Shown: positions 16,880 to 25,057 of the stretch, piece after piece
Layout: every line of letters begins with the position of its first letter
Numbering within the stretch: position 1 is the first letter of the stretch
Source: Rhizobium sp. FKY42
GTDB taxonomy: Bacteria > Pseudomonadota > Alphaproteobacteria > Rhizobiales > Rhizobiaceae
Direction of reading: 5' to 3'
Length of the DNA: 64,000 nt
Assembly: GCF_005222835.1 (NCBI RefSeq)
Contig: NZ_STGA01000010.1
Coordinates: forward strand, 62,001 to 126,000
Program-made: the position numbers and the translations under genes
Notes under the pieces: generated by a model
The model's input: only the letters and a program-made list of their open reading frames with translations
Databases searched by the model: none
Told to the model about the DNA's origin: nothing

Positions 16880-18793
16880 ATGGACGAGCAGTTTGCCGTT
16901 GCCGAGGCCAGGATCTCTCATCGTGGGATTGGCCGTTTTCTTTTGCAGGGGCTTTCGTCCATCATGGCGGTGCTTCTGGCTCTGATGCTTGCCGCGATCA
17001 CCTGGCAGATCGTGTCACGCTATCTGCTGGGGACGCCCAGCCTCCTGACGGAAGAGTTTTTGCGTTTCTCTCTCATCTGGCTCGGCCTTTTCGGCGCCGG
17101 TGTCTGCTTTCTTGGCACCTACCACATGAACCTGCCGATCATGTCGGAAAGCATGCAGCCGAATGGCCAAAGTGTCCTTTTCCATCTGAATGCACTCATC
17201 AACATGCTATTCGGCGGGGCGCTGATCTGGGGCGGCTGGAAAAGCGTCATGGTCAATGCCGCAACCGTCAGTCCCATGTTGCAGATCTCCATGGGACTGA
17301 TCATGTCCGTGATCGGACTTTGCGGTCTTATGATGGTGGTTATCCAGTGCAGGGATATCGTCCAGCGCATACGATCAGAGCAAGGGGGCCTGCGCCTTTT
17401 CAGCATTGCCTTCACGCTGCTTGCAGCAGGCTGCGCTTTGATATGGCTGATCTGGACGTCGTCCTGGATGGAGACCCTGACGGACAACTATCTGGAACTG
17501 ACCTCAACAATCGTCCTCTTTCTGATCGCAACTCTCCTGCTGGTTATCGGCACACCCATATCGGTCGGGCTTGCGCTGGCGGGCGTGCTCACGCTCGCTC
17601 TTCAGATGAACATCTCTCGCGTTCTGCCGACGGTGGGAGAAACCATGTTCAACGGCCTGGACAGTTTCGGCTTTCTCGCGCTGCCCTTCTTCATCCTTGC
17701 TGGCAACATCATGAATGTCACGGGTCTGGCGCGGCGTCTGATCGATCTTGCCATGCTGCTCGGGGCCCGTTTTCCCGGCAGTCTCTGGCAGACCAATGTC
17801 CTCGGCAACATGCTGTTCGGAACCTTGTCAGGCTCGGGCATTGCAGCAGCGTCCGCCATCGGCGGCATCATAAATCCGGTTGCGAAGGAAAAGGGCTACG
17901 ACATGGCGGTGACAACCGCCGTCAACGCAGCGTCAGCACCGGTCGGGCTCCTGATCCCGCCGTCAGGCGCTCTGATTGTCTACTCGCTCATCACCGGTGG
18001 AAGCGCCTCCATCATTGCGCTGTTCATGGCAGGCTATGTGCCCGGCATCATCATGGGCCTGGCTGTCATGCTCTATGCGGGCTGGTATGCCAAAAAGCAC
18101 GGCTATGAGGCCGATCGGCAGCGGCACACTCCCTCTGAAACGCTCAGGATCGTGCTGAGAGCCCTGCCCAGCATGCTTCTCGTCATCATCGTCATTGCCG
18201 GTATTCTCGGGGGCGCGTTTACAGCCATTGAAGGCTCTGGCGTGGCGGCTGTCTATGCCCTGGTTCTCGGGTTTGCCTATCGCAGCCTGACCTTGCAGCA
18301 ACTTGCCAAGATCCTCGTCGATACCGCCCTGATGACGGCATCGATCCTGTTCCTGATTGCCTGCTCGGCGATGATGATGTGGTCGATGACCTTTGCGTCG
18401 GTTCCTGAAACCGTGGCAAGTCTCATCATGACGGTTGCCGACAACAAGTTCCTCGTCCTGCTGATCATCAACATCGTGCTGCTGATCGTCGGCATTCCCA
18501 TGGACATGGCGCCTGCCATGCTGATCTTCACGCCGATTTTCTATCCGATCGTCACTGAGCTCGGCGTAGATCCGGTGCATTTCGGTATCATCATGGTTTA
18601 CAATCTGGCCATGGGCATCGTCACGCCTCCGGTTGGAACAATCCTGTTCGTCGCCTGCTCGATCAGTGGTCAGAGCATCGGGGCCGTCACCAAGCCGCTG
18701 CTCCCCATCTTCGGCCTCCAGATCGCGGGGCTGCTGCTGATCACCTATGTGCCGGCCGTCACACTCTTTCTGCCGAGGCTGTTCGGTCTATGA
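16880..18793 (+). CDS. dctQM: TRAP transporter permease, fused DctQ-DctM
   Basis: About 637 residues. ATG 16880 is favoured because AAAGGA ends six bases upstream; ATG 16877 is the alternative. The first ~170 residues are a four-helix DctQ small subunit with the ITWQIVSRYLLGTPSLLTEE signature. After a linker, residues ~200-637 form the DctM large subunit with about 12 membrane segments and conserved LALPFFILAGNIMN, GSGIAAASAIGGI and TPPVGTILFVACSI blocks. Fusion of Q and M into one chain occurs in a minority of TRAP systems. It imports the solute bound by DctP using the sodium or proton gradient. Its stop overlaps the start of the DUF2264 gene (ATGA). Confidence 0.9.
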   Translation: MDEQFAVAEARISHRGIGRFLLQGLSSIMAVLLALMLAAITWQIVSRYLLGTPSLLTEEFLRFSLIWLGLFGAGVCFLGTYHMNLPIMSESMQPNGQSVLFHLNALINMLFGGALIWGGWKSVMVNAATVSPMLQISMGLIMSVIGLCGLMMVVIQCRDIVQRIRSEQGGLRLFSIAFTLLAAGCALIWLIWTSSWMETLTDNYLELTSTIVLFLIATLLLVIGTPISVGLALAGVLTLALQMNISRVLPTVGETMFNGLDSFGFLALPFFILAGNIMNVTGLARRLIDLAMLLGARFPGSLWQTNVLGNMLFGTLSGSGIAAASAIGGIINPVAKEKGYDMAVTTAVNAASAPVGLLIPPSGALIVYSLITGGSASIIALFMAGYVPGIIMGLAVMLYAGWYAKKHGYEADRQRHTPSETLRIVLRALPSMLLVIIVIAGILGGAFTAIEGSGVAAVYALVLGFAYRSLTLQQLAKILVDTALMTASILFLIACSAMMMWSMTFASVPETVASLIMTVADNKFLVLLIINIVLLIVGIPMDMAPAMLIFTPIFYPIVTELGVDPVHFGIIMVYNLAMGIVTPPVGTILFVACSISGQSIGAVTKPLLPIFGLQIAGLLLITYVPAVTLFLPRLFGL

Positions 18794-20577
18794 CGCGGCG
18801 GACAGGGCACGGATGGAATCCATTGTACGGCCTGCCAATTGCCGGCAGGAGCGATATGCTGGAAGCTCTGCGTGCCCTGATCCATCCAATTTCCGCCTAT
18901 CAATCGCCTGGCGGCGCCCGTCTGCAACTGTCGGCGGGCGCTGCCATATTCGACAGGGCAGCGGCGGAGCTTGAAGGTTTTGCCCGCCCACTCTGGGGAG
19001 CCGTACCTGCCGCACTCGGCGGTTCGGATGTGCTGGACTGGGCACGCGTGCGAGAGGGGCTCAGCAACGGGTGCGATCCCGAACACGAGGAGTTCTGGGG
19101 CTGGCCAGGGCCGGAAGACCAGCGTCTTGTGGAAATGGCGGCGATCGGCTTTGCACTGATGGCGATCCCGGACAGAATATGGATCCCCCTGCCCCAGCGG
19201 AGCAAGGCCCATGTGTCCGCCTATCTGCGCGCATGCACGGCACAGGTTTTCTCGCCGAATAACTGGATGTTCTTTAGGCATCTGATTGTGGCTGGTCTGG
19301 CGCGCGTGGAACCGGATACTCCGGTGGCCGATTCTGAACGCTATGGCGCGGAACTCGAAGCGCTCTATCTGGGCGACGGCTGGTACCGTGACGGCCCCGG
19401 ACGCCGCGTCGATCACTATAATGGCTTTGCCTTCCACACCTATGCCCTGCTTCTCGCCTGCCTTGCGCCGCAGAAACCGGCAGTCGATCATCTGGCGCGT
19501 GCGCGGCTGTTTGCGCCGAACTTTGCCGGCTGGTTCGACCCGGAAGGCAGAGGTCTGGCCTATGGTCGATCCATGACCTATCGCTTCGCCATGACGGCGT
19601 TCTTCGGAGCCTATACGCTCGCCGAGGTCGGCGATCCTGTCCTGTCCTGGGGGTGTCTCAAGGGGATAGTCCTGCGCAACATCAGATGGTGGTCGCGCCA
19701 ACCCATTGCCGACCGCGACGGCGTCCTGTCAGTCGGTTATGCCTATCCGAACCCGATGATGGCGGAAGATTACAATTCCGCATGTTCGCCCTATTGGGCG
19801 CTCAAGGCATTTCTGCCGCTGGCTCTGCCCGCAGATCACCCTTTCTGGACCTCCGAGGAAGCGCCGCTTCCCGAAGACATGCCTCTCATCCAGCCAGGAG
19901 CAGGCTTCCTCCTTCAGCGAACACCGACCCAGACGGTTGCCCTCACCGGGGGACAGGCAGGGCCACAGTTCCGTCATGGTGCCGAGAAATATGCCAAGTT
20001 CGCCTATTCGACCCTTTTTACTTTCAGTGTCGAAATGCGCGATGCAACTCTGCTGACTGCGTCCCTGGACGGAGCGCTCGGTGTTCAAGCGGAAGGGCGC
20101 CCATGGGTTTCAAGGCACAGTTGCATCTCAGCCCAGATTGTCGATGGAGAAGTCCATTGCGTTTGGCGTCCCTATCCCGACGTCGAGATCGAAACTTGGT
20201 TGCAGCCCTATGGCAATGGCCATCTGCGCCGTCACAGGATTTCGACGCCGGTGGCCCTTGATACGATCGAAGGCGGATTTGCCATCGAGCGCACGGACGG
20301 GAAAACTGAGACATGCCAGCTTGAACCTCATTCCGCTGCGATCTCGGAAGGGCTCTTCAGCTGCATAGTCGATCTGGGGAACTGCCGGCGGGCGCGAATC
20401 CATGCACCTGCCTCCGGCGTCAACCTTGCCCACCCGAGGATCTGGGTTCCGCAACTCGTCGGCCATATCCCGGCTGGAGAAACCGAGCTCCAGTGCTGGT
20501 GCGCCAGCGGAGAGAAGCCGTACCAGATAGACATGGGCTTGTCGCAAACATTTTCGAAGCTCGCGATTATACCCTGA
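18790..20577 (+). CDS. DUF2264 domain protein
   Basis: 595 residues overlapping dctQM by four bases, so it is cotranslated. The N-terminal two thirds form a helical-toroid domain matching DUF2264: WNPLYGLPIAGRSDMLEAL at the start, SPNNWMFFRHLIVAGL, GWYRDGPGRRVDHYNGFAFH and YGRSMTYRFAMTAFFG. The C-terminal ~200 residues are beta-rich. No signal peptide is visible, so it is probably cytoplasmic. DUF2264 proteins often sit with GH88/GH105 and transport genes and are thought to act on plant or algal uronides, but no reaction is established to my knowledge. Here it completes the operon and presumably acts on the imported compound. Confidence 0.8.
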   Translation: MTRRTGHGWNPLYGLPIAGRSDMLEALRALIHPISAYQSPGGARLQLSAGAAIFDRAAAELEGFARPLWGAVPAALGGSDVLDWARVREGLSNGCDPEHEEFWGWPGPEDQRLVEMAAIGFALMAIPDRIWIPLPQRSKAHVSAYLRACTAQVFSPNNWMFFRHLIVAGLARVEPDTPVADSERYGAELEALYLGDGWYRDGPGRRVDHYNGFAFHTYALLLACLAPQKPAVDHLARARLFAPNFAGWFDPEGRGLAYGRSMTYRFAMTAFFGAYTLAEVGDPVLSWGCLKGIVLRNIRWWSRQPIADRDGVLSVGYAYPNPMMAEDYNSACSPYWALKAFLPLALPADHPFWTSEEAPLPEDMPLIQPGAGFLLQRTPTQTVALTGGQAGPQFRHGAEKYAKFAYSTLFTFSVEMRDATLLTASLDGALGVQAEGRPWVSRHSCISAQIVDGEVHCVWRPYPDVEIETWLQPYGNGHLRRHRISTPVALDTIEGGFAIERTDGKTETCQLEPHSAAISEGLFSCIVDLGNCRRARIHAPASGVNLAHPRIWVPQLVGHIPAGETELQCWCASGEKPYQIDMGLSQTFSKLAIIP

Positions 20578-20599
20578 CCATCTTCATTTTCATGCTTTG

Positions 20600-21584
20600 T
20601 TAACCTTTTGCAGTCCGAAGAGGCGAGCTAGAATCTGTCAGTTTCAAATTAAACCATAACCTGCATGTCTGAAGTAGTTTGAGCACTTCTGCGGGCTGAA
20701 CCGCCTTGAGGAGTTCTCCTATTCGTCTCCATGTTGTTTCCACGGTTCTCTCGTCCGCCTTTCTGACGAGCGTCTTGAGCTTGGCGAACATCATCTCGAT
20801 GGGATTGAGGTCTGGAGTGTATGGCGGCAGGAAAAAGAGATGTGCGCCGACATCGCGGATCGTGTCTCGGGCTGGTTTTCCTTTGTGGCTCCCGAGATTG
20901 TCGAGGATGACGATATCGCCATCCTTCAGAGTTGGGACCAGGCTTTGCTGGACCCATGCGGTAAAGGCGGTACCATTGATGGGGCCATCGAGGACGAAGG
21001 GGGCAACGATGCTGTCGCTGCGCAGGCCGGCCAGAAACGTCAGCGTCTTCCAATGACCATGAGGGACTTTTGCGATGAGTGGCTCGCCGCGCTGACACCA
21101 GCCCCGGCTGCGCGTCATGTTGGTCTTGACCCAGGTCTCGTCGATAAAGACGAGCCGGGCCGGATCAAGCCTATGTTGATGGGTCTTCCATCGCATCCGG
21201 AACCGAGCCACCTTCGGGCGATCCTGCTCGCTTGCCGCCAGTGTTTTTTTTGAAGGTCTTGCCCTCGCTGCGCAGGAAGCGCCAGAGAGTGTCGTGAGAT
21301 ACGTTGATCCCCGCAGACTTCAGTTCCGCCGACAACGCACGCACCGTCCAGTCGGACTTGACCCGCAGCCGCTGACGCACGGCATCGGCGCCCCTCAGTG
21401 TTGGTTTGACTTACCCGCCGATCTTCGCCGGCATCAGGCCTTTACCGAGCCGATCGAGTTGCCCAATACAGACCGCTGTTGCAGCCGACACCCCAAACCG
21501 CTTCGCTGCGGCACGAACGGTCATGCCTTCCTTCAAAGCGGCGGCTAGACGCGTTCGCAAATCGAGTGAAAGAGCTCGCACCAT
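20600..21584 (-). pseudogene. IS630-family transposase, interrupted
   Basis: Three pieces of one transposase are visible on the minus strand. Residues 1-58 (MMVRALSLDLRTRLAAAL...) contain the helix-turn-helix RAAAKRFGVSAATAV and end at an in-frame TAA (near 21411). The same frame resumes with VKPTLRGADA and continues (VRQRLRVKSDWTVRALSAEL). A run of eight A (plus-strand T run 21244-21251) then shifts the frame before the DDE domain (EQDRPKVARFRMRWKTH). The catalytic triad is intact in FIDETW, VILDNLGSH and YTPDLNPIE. The last frame reads past the left IS end into flanking DNA, to 20600. The nonsense codon makes it most likely dead; the A-run could be a slippage site or a one-base insertion. 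Confidence 0.8.
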
Positions 21585-21676
21585 CATTGCTGGCCTCCGA
21601 TCCAGCAATGATCTTGAATCACAAAAACCAAATCAACGGAATCCCCCTCTCGATTCCGATGAGCGCTGACAGACTC
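20631..21676 (-). mobile_element. IS630-family insertion sequence, 1,046 bp
   Basis: Bounded by a TA duplication (20629-20630 and 21677-21678), the target type of the IS630/Tc1 group. Terminal inverted repeats begin GAATCTGTCAG at the left and GAGTCTGTCAG (read inward) at the right, imperfect beyond 11 bp. The internal gene is a transposase with a helix-turn-helix N-terminus and DDE domain, broken as described in its own entry. Confidence 0.85.
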
Positions 21677-21800
21677 TAGTGATCAGAACGATCTGCTCGC
21701 GCACCTCTTCGGAATGCAAAAGGTTAACAAAGCATGAAGGATCGCGAGAGGGGCAATTCTCACTCGCCAGTAAGTTTTCAACACTCCCATTTGTCTGCTG

Positions 21801-21823
21801 GTGGTCAACACGCCGTTGACCAC
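21801..21823. terminator. Hairpin downstream of the metallophore operon
   Basis: GTGGTCAAC (21801-21809) and GTTGACCAC (21815-21823) form a perfect 9-bp stem with a 5-base loop, 30 bases beyond the stop of the FAD monooxygenase gene. There is no T-run on the minus strand, so termination is only a possibility. Confidence 0.4.
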
Positions 21824-21852
21824 GAAAATTTGCGACAGGCCCTTTAGGAACC

Positions 21853-23019
21853 TTATGAAGTAGCGCCATCGAGTGCCAGTGCTCTGGCTAGCATTTTTTT
21901 GACAGTGAACCGTGTGAAAGGGGGGCGCATCAAAATAGGAATGAGCCAGGACTGGATGACTATTCCAAGACGGCTGCGAGGCACGTAATGCCCGCCAATC
22001 TTTTGGGACTGTGCCTGAAGTGTCAGGGTCAAGGGTTTGAGACGCGCCTCATAAACGGCGAGAGCATCGGGGAGCGGCTTTGCTGTCAGCTCCTGCGCCA
22101 GAATGTAGGCACCGGCCATGGCCGTCGAAGTACCCTGACCCGAGAGGAACGTCATGCAATGAGCGGCATCACCAAGAAGCACGACACGACCACGTGACCA
22201 ATTTGGAACCTCGACCTGCGCGATCGTGTCGAAGAAGCAATCATTCCAGTCCACCTCCTGATCCAAGGTGGCAGAAATCATACCGGGCCAGTTGCCAAAA
22301 ATGTCTTTCAGATAGCGTTGGCGATCTTCGGCAGCAATGCGCTGCGTCTCTTGATCACGCCAGCAGAAAAGTGTGGCTGCCGTACCGTCCCCGACCCGAT
22401 AGAGTCCTGCCTGTCGATCAACATCCATGAACCCGACGAAGCTGCAATCCATACCTGGTCCGTCTGGCAGTCGCCAAGCAGCGGCGCGATAGCCCAGAGG
22501 GCGAAGAAACGCCTCATGTGGGCCGAACCAGAGCTGCCTAACGCGACTGCGATACCCATCGGCAGCCACTACCAGATCGAAATCCTCCGTCTCCCCGGTT
22601 GAGAAGCGAACCGTCAGGCATTGGTTGGCCTCGGTCATCGCGTCGATCTGTGTTCCAAACCGCACTGTGAGCCGTCCATCGAGATGCTCATGCAAAACGC
22701 GCACAAGCGCATCACGCATGATGGCAAGCATCTTGCCATCGGCTGCGGCGGAAAAGTGCTTGTAATCATATTGGAAAAGCGGGGCATCACGGAGATTGCG
22801 ATACTCCGATCTTCCGAGATCCAGTGCATTTCCAAGCAGATCTTCAATGATGCCCAGACGTTCGGCCACATTCCAGCCGTTGACATGGATGCCAACGGCA
22901 TAGCCCGCCTCACGGATGGCTTCAGCTTTTTCGACAATGACGGGTGTTATACCCTGACGCAGCAGGCATGCGGCCAAAGTCAAGCCGGCAGGCCCAGCAC
23001 CTGAAATCAGCACACGCAT
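21853..23019 (-). CDS. FAD-dependent monooxygenase of the metallophore operon
   Basis: 388 residues of class A flavin monooxygenase type (PHBH fold). The FAD Rossmann motif is LISGAGPAGLTLAACLL at residues 3-19, the DG motif is LVVAADGYRSRVRQLWFG near residue 155, and the second FAD motif is VVLLGDAAHCMTFLSGQG near residue 280. The size and a hydrophobic C-terminal tail resemble small-molecule hydroxylases such as TetX-, kynurenine- or salicylate-hydroxylase-like enzymes. It is 17 bp downstream of the receptor gene in the same direction, so it is cotranscribed. No such enzyme is part of the classical yersiniabactin or pyochelin pathways. It may hydroxylate the aromatic cap or act in release or detoxification of the imported compound; this is inference. 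Confidence 0.8.
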   Translation of the reverse strand: MRVLISGAGPAGLTLAACLLRQGITPVIVEKAEAIREAGYAVGIHVNGWNVAERLGIIEDLLGNALDLGRSEYRNLRDAPLFQYDYKHFSAAADGKMLAIMRDALVRVLHEHLDGRLTVRFGTQIDAMTEANQCLTVRFSTGETEDFDLVVAADGYRSRVRQLWFGPHEAFLRPLGYRAAAWRLPDGPGMDCSFVGFMDVDRQAGLYRVGDGTAATLFCWRDQETQRIAAEDRQRYLKDIFGNWPGMISATLDQEVDWNDCFFDTIAQVEVPNWSRGRVVLLGDAAHCMTFLSGQGTSTAMAGAYILAQELTAKPLPDALAVYEARLKPLTLTLQAQSQKIGGHYVPRSRLGIVIQSWLIPILMRPPFTRFTVKKMLARALALDGATS

Positions 23020-23036
23020 GCTCTGCCCCGCCTACT

Positions 23037-25049
23037 TTAGAACTTGATGCTCAGGCGACCACCAAAGGTGCGTCCCTTGCCTAGCTGATAAACATTCCCG
23101 AAGGACGGTCCGGCGTTGAAGCCGTAAACGGAGTAAGTCTCATCAGCAATGTTATCGATGAAGAACTCGGCAGCGACAGCCTCGTTCTTCTTCCAGGTTA
23201 GCCCGGCGTCAAACAGGGCATATTCCTTCTGCCCCAATGTATTGGCCTCATTGAAATAGGTCTTGCCGATGTAGGTCACGCCGGCGCGGGCGATCAACGC
23301 GCCATGATCATCTGGAAGATCGAACGTATATTCGGCTCCAAGATTGGCGGTAACGCGGGGTGCATAGGGAACCTGGTTTCCGGTCAGGTCTACGCCTGGA
23401 TTGGATGGATTTCGGTATGCACTGAAATAGGTATCATTATAGGCAATACCGCTTTTGATCTGTAGAGCGTCGGTTGCCTGCCAGCGTGCCGTCAGGTTGG
23501 CACCCTTGCTTTCAACTTCACCCACGTTTTGCAGATATTGGCCCTGCACCGGACCTACCGAAAGCTGGTAATCATCCGTCTTGGTGAAATAGATGGACGA
23601 AGTGAGTTCGAGTGCTCCGTCAAAGAGCGAGGCCTTCACGCCAGCTTCATAGTTGTAAGTGTGCTGTGGATCGTAGGAGAAGCCAATATTGTCGGGCGTG
23701 ACGGCGCGTGTAAACCCACCCGCCTTGAAACCGGTACTGAACAGGCCATAGGCTAAAAGTTCGTCGGTGATCTTGTAGCTGACGCCCGCCTTTGGCGAGA
23801 CAGCAGAGAAATCATCAGAATTGTAACGCGCATTTCCAGCCAGTGACGTATCTGCCTTTACCTCTTCATAATCGAACCGTACGCCCGCCAGCAGATCCAG
23901 CCGGTCCGTCGCATGCCATGTCGCCTCGCCGAAGGCAGCAGAAGAACGAATATCCTGATGTGAGGCCAACAATGATGCCGGTACATTTCGCTTGAAATCA
24001 AGGTCCTGATAATAGAGACCGACGACATAATCGATTGCGTTCCCGGCTTCCGGATTGGATGCAAGCCGAAGCTCCTGACTGAGCGTTTTCTGCCATTCCG
24101 GCGTATAGCTGCCGAAAATTGTACGATCTAACGCACGATCCTGGTAACCGGTCTGCGATGTGATCGTCGCTTCGCCCAGATCATAGGAGGCGGTGAGGCC
24201 GAAATTATTGCTGCTCAACTTGTAGTAGGAAGGAACCGGAAGTGCTGTTCGTGCATCCAGCATGGATTCCATTACGAAGCGTTCTTCCCCGGATGACCGA
24301 GTGGTGCGTCCGGCAGAGACCATCACATCCAGCGGACTGTCAGTGGGAGCATAACGTAGACGAACCTGTCCCCAACGATCCTTGCTCTCGCCGACGTCCT
24401 CACCGGTGACCATGTCCTTCATCTCGCCGTCCTCATTGAGGGCGCTGAAGGATAGATCCCCATAGAGCGTATCCTCGATCAACGGCGTGTTTACATACAA
24501 TCCGGCCTTTGGCCCCAGATTGGTCATTGTAGTATTGAACTCCGCGCGCAATTCGTCATCCGGTTTGCGCGTGACGACATTGACCACGCCGCCGATGGCA
24601 CCACGGCCATAAAGCGTACCCTGTGGGCCGTAGAGCACTTCAATACGTTCAAGCGTTTCTGGTAACATCTGGCTGAAGAGCGCCTGATCCTGCGGCAGAC
24701 CATCGACATAGAGCTGCGCAGAAGGATTGTAGAAATCAACAGACGATTGGCCACGCAGGGTGATATTGTTGTAGGCGCGGCTGGAGCGCTGGCGGATGTG
24801 CACATCGGTGAACACACGATCCAGTTGGTCGATGCTGGTCAAACCACGACGTTCCAGCTCGTCCGCCTCGACCGTTGCTACCTCACCCGCTGTACTAAAG
24901 GCATCCTGCAAGCGCTTCGTTGCAGTAATCACGACCCGTTCAAGCGTAACCCCCTCATCGCCGTTGCGATCCTGGGCCATGGTGTTCGAGGCAGAAAGCA
25001 CGGCGATTGTGGCAAATGCAGTCGCGCTCAAAAGGCTTGTTTTAGACAT
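23037..25049 (-). CDS. TonB-dependent outer-membrane siderophore receptor
   Basis: 670 residues with a signal peptide (MSKTSLLSATAFATIAVLSA, cleavage near TMA-QD). A TonB-box-like ERVVITATKR starts the mature region. The plug domain contains the NITLRGQSSVDFYNPS, VYVDGLPQD-like and VLYGPQGTLYGRGAIGGVVN segments, and the 22-strand barrel ends in GRTFGGRLSIKF with a terminal Phe. The start codon follows TTAGGATCAAC. It lies 8 bp after the MFS importer gene and is the expected outer-membrane uptake partner for the ferric metallophore made by this locus. Its size matches FyuA/FptA-type receptors (about 650-700 residues). Confidence 0.92.
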   Translation of the reverse strand: MSKTSLLSATAFATIAVLSASNTMAQDRNGDEGVTLERVVITATKRLQDAFSTAGEVATVEADELERRGLTSIDQLDRVFTDVHIRQRSSRAYNNITLRGQSSVDFYNPSAQLYVDGLPQDQALFSQMLPETLERIEVLYGPQGTLYGRGAIGGVVNVVTRKPDDELRAEFNTTMTNLGPKAGLYVNTPLIEDTLYGDLSFSALNEDGEMKDMVTGEDVGESKDRWGQVRLRYAPTDSPLDVMVSAGRTTRSSGEERFVMESMLDARTALPVPSYYKLSSNNFGLTASYDLGEATITSQTGYQDRALDRTIFGSYTPEWQKTLSQELRLASNPEAGNAIDYVVGLYYQDLDFKRNVPASLLASHQDIRSSAAFGEATWHATDRLDLLAGVRFDYEEVKADTSLAGNARYNSDDFSAVSPKAGVSYKITDELLAYGLFSTGFKAGGFTRAVTPDNIGFSYDPQHTYNYEAGVKASLFDGALELTSSIYFTKTDDYQLSVGPVQGQYLQNVGEVESKGANLTARWQATDALQIKSGIAYNDTYFSAYRNPSNPGVDLTGNQVPYAPRVTANLGAEYTFDLPDDHGALIARAGVTYIGKTYFNEANTLGQKEYALFDAGLTWKKNEAVAAEFFIDNIADETYSVYGFNAGPSFGNVYQLGKGRTFGGRLSIKF

Positions 25050-25057
25050 AGTTGATC

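Larger units (their letters stand above)
20591..21736. repeat. 33-bp inverted repeat arms split by an IS630-family insertion
   Basis: The left arm 20591-20623 and right arm 21704-21736 are reverse complements at 32 of 33 positions (CATGCTTTGTTAACC... through ...CCGAAGAGG). CGAGC (20624-20628) and GCTCG (21694-21698) extend the pairing. Removing the IS between TA 20629-20630 and TA 21677-21678 restores a ~100-bp palindrome with a short loop. It lies between the convergent ends of the uronide and metallophore operons, so it could have been a strong bidirectional terminator or a small palindromic repeat element. Confidence 0.75.

Noticed and set aside
21853..23019. TetX-type antibiotic resistance enzyme
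   Set aside because: The fold is shared by many hydroxylases, and the gene lies in the metallophore operon; nothing specific points to tetracycline.
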